Origin: Xaviernesmea oryzae
GTDB lineage: Bacteria > Pseudomonadota > Alphaproteobacteria > Rhizobiales > Rhizobiaceae
DNA: 64,000 nucleotides
Direction: 5' to 3'
Assembly (NCBI RefSeq): GCF_900177415.1
Contig: NZ_FXAF01000011.1
Location: 1 to 64,000, forward strand
A program made the translations under genes and the position numbers. The notes below the pieces were generated by a model. That model was not told the origin of the DNA, ran no database searches, and worked only from the letters and a program-made list of their open reading frames with translations. This document shows, one piece after another, positions 58,957 to 64,000 of this stretch; position 1 is the first letter of the stretch; every line of letters starts with the position of its first letter.

Positions 58957-58999
58957 GACGGCCTCGTGGCGGAGTGGTGACGCAGAGGACTGCAAATCC
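58957..58999 (+). repeat. attR: 43-bp core within tRNA-Cys
   Basis: Identical to 5848-5890. The core ends in the anticodon loop and host sequence continues with the 3' half of the tRNA. Confidence 0.9.
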
Positions 59000-59033
59000 T
59001 TGCACCCGAGTTCGATTCTCGGCGAGGCCTCCA
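58960..59033 (+). tRNA. tRNA-Cys (GCA)
   Basis: Complete cloverleaf with encoded CCA: acceptor GGCCTCG/CGAGGCC, anticodon GCA, T loop TTCGATT. The 5' half comes from the att core, so prophage integration keeps the gene whole. Rhizobia usually carry one tRNA-Cys, so this copy is likely essential. Confidence 0.97.
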
Positions 59034-59054
59034 ATCTCACTCCATGCTACGCCA

Positions 59055-60032
59055 TCAGTTCCTGAACACGGTGCAGGCCCCTCCCGCGGCCTTGATCTCG
59101 TTGCAGAGCTGCGTCGCCTCCGCCCGTGTTTCCCGCCCGATCCTTGCCGCATAACGCGGCCGAGAACCGAAATTTCCGCCTCGCTGGCGAACCATGAGGG
59201 CCCTTTCGGAATTGAGCGGCTCCGGAAGCCGGCTGACGGTATTTGTGAAGAGCCGGCCGGCCACGGTCGGATCATAATGGGCGGCGAGTTGCACGCCCCA
59301 GGGAGCCCAATCGGCGGAGCCGACCAGGACCGGTTCCCTGAGGCGGCGCGTGCTCGCAAGCTCCACGCAGCCATCCATGAAAGGTTTGGATGCATTGAGG
59401 GGAGGGGCCGCGGTTTCCGGCGGCTTGTCCTTCCAGATCTCGACCGGATATCCCGTGATGGCGAACACGTAGTCGCGCGTCTCGATCGGCAACCGCCCCG
59501 CCTTGAGAAAGGTTTCCAGGCCCGTTTCGCCGGCATTGTAGGCGGCTGCGGCAAGGCCGAGATTTCCATAGCGGCCGCGCAGGTCGCTCAGGTATCGCGA
59601 AGACGCGGCAAGCGCCTCTATCACGTCGAAACTGTTGGAAAGTCCGCGAAGCCGCGCTGTTCCCGGCATGAATTGCGCGATGCCCTCTGCGCCTTTGGGG
59701 CTCACCGCCTCGGCTTGGAACAGGCTCTCCCGCCAGATCAGGCGCGCGAAGAATTCAGGCGGCAGCGCATTGGCGGCGGCGACACGTTCCATCACATGGC
59801 AGAGGTCGCGATTGTAGCTTTCGCGCCGGATGCATAGGGCCTCGGCCTCATCCTTTCCGGCGCGCTCATAGAGACAGCCGCCGGCCTTGGCCTCTCCGTC
59901 TGCGGAATAGGCTCCGTCCGGGCAGGCCGCTGCGGCGGACAAGGCCAGACTTCCTGCGATGAGACCACGGACCCCCGTCAACCGCGCGATCCTCATAGGC
60001 TCCCAATCCAGTTTCTGCCACGGCGCCTTCAT
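59055..60032 (-). CDS. Lytic murein transglycosylase (SLT domain)
   Basis: 325 residues (a shorter start at ATG 59996, MRIARLTG, is likely). Signal peptide at the N-terminus. The SLT domain has LIWRESLFQ (catalytic Glu), SPKGAEGIAQFMPGTA and AAAYNAGETGL. The C-terminal 60 residues resemble a SPOR-type domain (GNFGSRPRYAARIGRETRAEATQLCNEIKAAGGACTVFRN). Cleaves peptidoglycan strands in the periplasm. Host gene right of attR. Confidence 0.88.
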   Translation of the reverse strand: MKAPWQKLDWEPMRIARLTGVRGLIAGSLALSAAAACPDGAYSADGEAKAGGCLYERAGKDEAEALCIRRESYNRDLCHVMERVAAANALPPEFFARLIWRESLFQAEAVSPKGAEGIAQFMPGTARLRGLSNSFDVIEALAASSRYLSDLRGRYGNLGLAAAAYNAGETGLETFLKAGRLPIETRDYVFAITGYPVEIWKDKPPETAAPPLNASKPFMDGCVELASTRRLREPVLVGSADWAPWGVQLAAHYDPTVAGRLFTNTVSRLPEPLNSERALMVRQRGGNFGSRPRYAARIGRETRAEATQLCNEIKAAGGACTVFRN

Positions 60033-60379
60033 CGATGCGCCGGCTCCTGCATTGACCCCGGCTCTGCCGGATTGTTCGAAACCTCGATCATCCCGGCATC
60101 ACCGCCCTGTTTTTATCCGCTTCTGCCGCGGCTTCGATAGCGGCCAAAGTGAGATAGGAGTGGTTCTCCAAAGCGGCAACCCCGCCGTGAAAAGGGCGTG
60201 TTGCTTTTGGTCTCCAGGCGTTTTCGAGGTCTGGTGCGACAGGTGGGATCGCTCCTGCGATCAAGAACAATCGGCCGCGGATAATTTAACCATGTTTATT
60301 CTTATGATGTGGTATTTGGGTATTGACAAAGCCCCGCTCCGTCGGCTGATGTATTGAGGTGCTCGGGGGAAGATGCCAC
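60033..60379. other. Non-coding interval in host DNA
   Basis: No supported gene. A 60-codon minus frame (60088-60270) has no clear ribosome site. A GAGG-like stretch close to 60380 belongs to the next gene. Confidence 0.5.
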
Positions 60380-60673
60380 ATGTGCAAGCTTACAGCATTT
60401 GCAAAGATGCGTGCATTTATAGATACGCTGGGCGACGATCCGGAAGATATATCCGAAGCCTTCCTCCATGCAATGATTGACGGCCAGGCAATCAATATTT
60501 CCGACGATACCGTGAGCGTCATCCTGTCGCAATACGCGATGAGAGTATCGGAGATTGCCGGGATTTCCCCAGACACGACGTTGATGAATATCTTGTTTCA
60601 TGCGAAGGTCATGGTGGATCTGTCGGCCGGAGATGCGCTGGGCGCGCAATATTACCCTTCCAACGTGCAGTAA
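60380..60673 (+). CDS. Hypothetical host protein
   Basis: 97 residues, helical, MCKLTAFAKMRAFIDTLGDDPEDISEAFLHAMIDG. GGGGGAAG lies before ATG 60380. No family recognised. Confidence 0.6.
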   Translation: MCKLTAFAKMRAFIDTLGDDPEDISEAFLHAMIDGQAINISDDTVSVILSQYAMRVSEIAGISPDTTLMNILFHAKVMVDLSAGDALGAQYYPSNVQ

Positions 60674-60911
60674 GCCGACGGGATAAGCCTAGATATTCCG
60701 GTCATCTCGTCGAGAGTTGCTCCAAATTATGGCGCGGTTGCTCGCTGGCCGGGCTGACACGTGAGACTTCTCCTCGAAACCCTTTGCTCTCCGTCGAATG
60801 AGCCTGCGCCCGGGCATGCGCCGTAATATGGTTAATTTTTAACTTTCTCATCCTAGCCTGGGAACGGAAAGGCCTGTTCATGGCTTTATGGGCGGAACGG
60901 AGGGAAGCGGC

Positions 60912-61109
60912 ATGATCACCAGGACAATCACCGTACAGCGCCAGCCGGCCAACGAGGTCGAGGGGACCGGCACTTTCGCCGACGGAATTTTCCCGCTGAC
61001 CTCCGCAGAGCAACTGGCCTTCGACAGGGATCACGGCCTGCGCACCTCCTACGGACGGGACTATCTCGCTGTCCGAAAGCTCGACGTGGCGCCCCCGGCC
61101 TACGCCTGA
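60912..61109 (+). CDS. Small hypothetical host protein
   Basis: 65 residues. ATG 60912 follows GGAGGGAAG. Strand-like TRTITVQRQPANEV, then GRDYLAVRKLDVAPPAYA. Function unknown. Confidence 0.6.
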   Translation: MITRTITVQRQPANEVEGTGTFADGIFPLTSAEQLAFDRDHGLRTSYGRDYLAVRKLDVAPPAYA

Positions 61110-61263
61110 TCCGCCGGATTCCTCGGAACCGCGACGAACGTTTCCGCTATCTTCTCCGCTTTTTTGCCTGGAAGTGGAGCAGCGTCTTGAAAGCGTGCCG
61201 CAGCGTCAGTAAGACGGAACGCATTGGACCGGCTTCTTGCCGGGTGTTTTTAGGACGACTGAG

Positions 61264-61917
61264 ATGATGGATTTCGAAGCAGCACGGACAAAGATGGTCG
61301 AAAATCAGATACGCACCACCGATGTCACGTCGCATTCGGTTCTGCGGGCCTTCTACACCGTCCCGCGCGAAGCCTTCGTGCCGGCCAAGGCCAAATCGCT
61401 CGCCTATATCGACACGGACATCGAGGTGGCGCCGGGCCGCTATCTGATGGAGGCTTCGCCGCTGGCCAAGCTCCTGCAGCTTGCCGCCATCACCAAGGAC
61501 GATGTCGTGCTCGAAGTGGGGACCGGCAGCGGTTATGCGTCCGCCATCCTGTCGCTGCTTGCGGGCTCGGTGGTCTCGCTGGAAGTGGACGAGGCCCTGG
61601 CGGCCCAGGCTGCGGAGGCGCTTTCCTCGCTCGGCTGCGACAATGTGGCGGTGGTCACCGGTGCGCTGGAACAAGGATATGCGGACGAAGCGCCGTATGA
61701 CCTCATCTTCGTCAACGGTGCCGTCGAGGAAGTACCTGCCGCTTTGCTGGAGCAGCTCCGTGAAGGCGGCCGTCTCGTGGCTGTCGTGGGCTATGGCAAT
61801 GCCGCCCAGGCGAAGGTGCTCGTGCGCGAGCAGGGCGTGATTTCCGAAGGCGCGCATTTCAATGCCTCGGTGAAGCCTCTGCCGGGGTTCCGCAAGGCCA
61901 AGGAATTCGTCTTCTGA
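61264..61917 (+). CDS. pcm: Protein-L-isoaspartate O-methyltransferase family protein
   Basis: 217 residues. MVENQIRTTDVTSHSVLRAFYTVPREAFVP is the N-terminal PCMT pattern, and VLEVGTGSGYASAILSLLAGSVVSLEVDE the SAM site. It repairs isoaspartyl residues or acts on related substrates. ATG 61264 follows AGGA. Confidence 0.85.
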   Translation: MMDFEAARTKMVENQIRTTDVTSHSVLRAFYTVPREAFVPAKAKSLAYIDTDIEVAPGRYLMEASPLAKLLQLAAITKDDVVLEVGTGSGYASAILSLLAGSVVSLEVDEALAAQAAEALSSLGCDNVAVVTGALEQGYADEAPYDLIFVNGAVEEVPAALLEQLREGGRLVAVVGYGNAAQAKVLVREQGVISEGAHFNASVKPLPGFRKAKEFVF

Positions 61918-61944
61918 TTGCTGCAGGCGGATCCTGATGCATCG

Positions 61945-61971
61945 AAAAGGGCCTGCGACGAGGCCCTTTTT
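61945..61971 (+). terminator. Rho-independent terminator after pcm
   Basis: Stem AAAAGGGCCT/AGGCCCTTTT with a 6-base loop and following T run. Confidence 0.85.
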
Positions 61972-62165
61972 CGTTCCGGACGGATATGATTCTCCGTTCC
62001 GTCGAGGTGTGACATCCGGGATTCACCTCGCCAACAAAACTGTGCATCGGCCCGCCGCATGAGGCACTTGTCATTGTTTCCGGCTCCCCCGACACCTTAA
62101 ACTGACGGCGATTCGAAAGCGCCTTTTCAGGGGCCGAATCGGGGTGCCGGTAACAGGGGATGAAA

Positions 62166-63041
62166 ATGGCTCAGCCAAGTGTAGCGCGTGAACCCTCCAT
62201 GGAAGAAATCTTGGCGTCCATTCGCCGGATCATTGAAAGCAATGAGCCGAACGCCGAGAACGCGTCCCTCCGTCCGCTGCCTCCGGCCTATGAGGATGAA
62301 ATCGATGAAGCCGAAGAAGCGGATTTTGGTCCGGATGCGGCTGCCAATGATCCCGGCCTGCCCACGCGCAACGAAGCGATGAACCAGGCGCCGGCACCGG
62401 TAGCGGCGAGTCAGCCGGCTCAACCGGAGCGTTCCCTGTCTCTGGCCGACGTCGCCGCGCGGGTGCGCGCGGCTTCCGCGCGCCAGCAGGAAGCCGGCAA
62501 CGTGCGGCCCGCTGTGACCGCGACCGCTCCGGCTGCCGCTGTTCCGGCCCCAGCGGCTCCGGCAGCCCTCCCGGAGGAGCAGGTTCCGTTGCGTTCTCAG
62601 AGCCCGCGCATGCCCGAAGTGCCCCGCCTGTCTGAATTCCGCGGGCCGTCGGCTGCTCCGGCCGTTCAGCCGGTCTTGCCGCAGTCCGAACCCGTTGATC
62701 GCGCGGTGCCTCCGGCTTTCGAGCCGCCGCAGCCGGCAGCCGCAAGGGCGGAAGCGCTCGCTTTGCATGAGCTTGCCGCCGCTCCCGAACCGCAGAGCCT
62801 GCCGGCCAAGATCGAAGAGGCTGCAAGTCTTCTGTCCGCGGAAGCGGGCGCGCAGGTCGCGAAATCCTTCAGCGATCTCGCCGCCGTGTTCAACGGCATC
62901 GAGCGCCGTTCTCTGGAGGAGATGGCGCAGGACATGCTGCGCCCGATGCTTCAGGAATGGCTGGACGATAACCTGCCGACGCTCGTCGAGCGCCTGGTGC
63001 GCGAGGAGATCGAGCGCGTGGCCCGCGGTCCGCGCCGCTGA
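62166..63041 (+). CDS. popZ: PopZ-like (DUF2497) polar organizing protein
   Basis: 291 residues. N-terminal REPSMEEILASIRRIIES is the PopZ/DUF2497 start motif. A long Pro/Ala-rich middle is followed by a C-terminal helical oligomerisation region (LEEMAQDMLRPMLQEWLDDNLPTLVERLVREEIERVARG). It organises the cell pole and anchors chromosome segregation in alphaproteobacteria. The ATG at 62166 with AGGGG spacing is preferred to 62160. Confidence 0.88.
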   Translation: MAQPSVAREPSMEEILASIRRIIESNEPNAENASLRPLPPAYEDEIDEAEEADFGPDAAANDPGLPTRNEAMNQAPAPVAASQPAQPERSLSLADVAARVRAASARQQEAGNVRPAVTATAPAAAVPAPAAPAALPEEQVPLRSQSPRMPEVPRLSEFRGPSAAPAVQPVLPQSEPVDRAVPPAFEPPQPAAARAEALALHELAAAPEPQSLPAKIEEAASLLSAEAGAQVAKSFSDLAAVFNGIERRSLEEMAQDMLRPMLQEWLDDNLPTLVERLVREEIERVARGPRR

Positions 63042-63144
63042 TCCGGTGGTCGGCGCCGCCGATCCAGTGGTCGGCGCAGCCGGTCCAAGGGCCAGTATAG
63101 CTGGTCCCCGGGCTGGCATAGCTGGTTCCGGGCCGTCGTAGCCG
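63041..63144 (+). repeat. Five degenerate 21-bp tandem repeats
   Basis: Copies start at about 63041, 63062, 63083, 63104 and 63125, sharing G(A/G)TCC..(T/G)GG(T/C) and a G(C/T)..(A/C)GCC-like end. The first begins at the popZ stop. No coding role seen. Confidence 0.6.
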
Positions 63145-63173
63145 ATCCGCCGGCTACGATCGACGGTCAAATG

Positions 63174-63201
63174 GCCGCTCCGGTGTCGGGGCGGCTTTTT
63201 T
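63174..63201 (+). terminator. Rho-independent terminator before valS
   Basis: Stem GCCGCTCC/GGGGCGGC with one G-T pair, 6-base loop and six T. Confidence 0.8.
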
Positions 63202-63266
63202 ATTGACTTGGAACACCCCATCCTATTTACACGCCGATATCTTCAAAGACCAAAACGGGTCAGGAA

Positions 63267-64000
63267 ATGCTCGAAAAGACCTATGATTCCGCAGCCGTAG
63301 AACCGAAGATCGCAAAAGCCTGGGACGAGGCGGACGCTTTCCGCGCCGGCGTCAATGCGAAGCCCGGAGCGGAAACCTTCACGATCGTGATCCCGCCGCC
63401 GAACGTCACCGGTTCGCTGCACATGGGTCATGCGCTCAACAACACGCTGCAGGACGTCATGGTCCGCTTCGAGCGCATGCGCGGCAAGGACGTGTTGTGG
63501 CAGCCGGGCATGGACCATGCGGGCATCGCCACGCAGATGGTCGTCGAGCGCCAGTTGATGGAGCGCCAGCTTCCGGGCCGCCGCGAGATGGGCCGCGAGG
63601 CCTTCGTCGAGAAGGTCTGGGAATGGAAGGCGGAATCGGGCGGCCTGATCTTCAATCAGTTGAAGCGCCTCGGCGCTTCCTGCGACTGGTCGCGCGAACG
63701 CTTCACCATGGACGAGGGGCTGTCGAAGGCCGTCCTCGAAGTCTTCGTCACGCTCTACAAGCAGGGCCTGATCTATAAGGACAAGCGTCTGGTCAACTGG
63801 GACCCGAAGCTGCTCACCGCCATTTCCGACCTTGAAGTCGAGCAGCACGAGATCAACGGCAATCTCTGGCATCTGCGTTATCCGCTGGAGCCGGGCGTCA
63901 CCTACCAGCATCCGGTCGCTTTCGACGAAGACGGCAAACCGACCGAATTCGAAACGCGGGACTATCTCGTCGTCGCCACCACCCGGCCGGAAACGATGCT
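63267..64000 (+). CDS. valS: Valine-tRNA ligase, N-terminal part
   Basis: Starts MLEKTYDSAAVEPKIAKAWDE and runs off the window after about 244 codons. PPPNVTGSLHMGHAL contains the class I HIGH-type motif. ATG 63267 has AGGAA before it. Charges tRNA-Val in the cytoplasm. Confidence 0.97.
   Translation, partial: MLEKTYDSAAVEPKIAKAWDEADAFRAGVNAKPGAETFTIVIPPPNVTGSLHMGHALNNTLQDVMVRFERMRGKDVLWQPGMDHAGIATQMVVERQLMERQLPGRREMGREAFVEKVWEWKAESGGLIFNQLKRLGASCDWSRERFTMDEGLSKAVLEVFVTLYKQGLIYKDKRLVNWDPKLLTAISDLEVEQHEINGNLWHLRYPLEPGVTYQHPVAFDEDGKPTEFETRDYLVVATTRPETM

Larger units (their letters stand above)
5848..58999. mobile_element. Tailed-phage (siphophage) prophage in tRNA-Cys, about 53 kb
   Basis: Bounded by a 43-bp direct repeat in the tRNA-Cys gene. 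A tyrosine integrase lies next to attL. It has full sets of recombination, immunity, replication, packaging, head, tail, fibre and lysis genes. Siphophage type is inferred from the tape measure protein, the tail-tube protein, a frameshifted tail chaperone and a J-like protein, with no contractile sheath gene. The capsid gene is split by an inversion, so it is likely defective as sequenced. Confidence 0.93.

Noticed and set aside
60088..60270. 60-codon minus gene in host DNA
   Set aside because: No ribosome site and no recognised pattern.
62127..63221. 364-codon minus frame over popZ
   Set aside because: Antisense of the Pro/Ala-rich PopZ region; PopZ has the conserved N- and C-terminal motifs.

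Overview
The window is chromosomal DNA of a Rhizobiaceae-type alphaproteobacterium. The host genes point that way: an ExoD-family gene, DUF982 proteins, and a pcm - popZ (DUF2497) - valS block. Most of it (about 5.85 to 59.0 kb) is one tailed-phage prophage of siphophage type, inserted in the 5' half of the tRNA-Cys(GCA) gene.

Layout. 1-903: end of an IS21-family insertion sequence (istA runs off the left edge). It sits on a host gene, of which only a cysteine-rich C-terminal piece remains (904-1174). 1365-3062: a lone OLD-family ATPase/Toprim nuclease next to tRNA-Asn. 3.4-5.5 kb: host envelope and hypothetical genes (exoD, a 34-codon membrane peptide, DUF982). 5848-5890: attL. 5943-16516: 25 leftward, mostly overlapping early genes running from a promoter at 16.6 kb to the integrase, including RecT-like and Ref-like recombination proteins, an ASCH protein and an Xis-like protein. 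16.7-19.4 kb: rightward accessory genes, then the immunity region with a LexA-like repressor, a Cro-like protein and evenly spaced operators. 19.6-27.0 kb: rightward early/replication genes (GapR-like, DNA methyltransferases, RusA, DUF1376, DnaA domain IV). 27.2-32.95 kb: packaging and head genes (terS, terL, portal, scaffold, 5' half of the capsid gene) in reversed orientation. 32.96-48.75 kb: the 3' half of the capsid gene, then neck, tail and fibre genes in normal orientation. 48.9-54.3 kb: leftward cargo genes (glycosyltransferase, methyltransferase, ABC-2 permease, DUF1796). 54.6-57.9 kb: lysis genes (endolysin, nested Rz/Rz1-like pair, SGNH protein, holin-like protein). 58957-58999: attR, inside the intact tRNA-Cys. 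The right flank carries a lytic transglycosylase, pcm, popZ and the start of valS.

Main observations. (1) A 5.75-kb inversion with TTAC/GTAA junctions cuts the major capsid gene in two; reversing it on paper restores one 325-codon frame, so this prophage is probably defective as written. (2) Five 17-bp operator-like sites lie in two clusters, with neighbouring sites exactly 34 bp apart, and overlap divergent early promoters. (3) The prophage appears to carry its own promoter plus 5' half for the tRNA-Cys it interrupts. (4) The phage encodes an initiator-like tRNA-Met. (5) The cargo includes DUF982 genes, two diverged copies of an NPPF methyltransferase, and surface-glycan-type enzymes.

All functional calls come from reading the sequence and recalling protein families. 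No database search was run.
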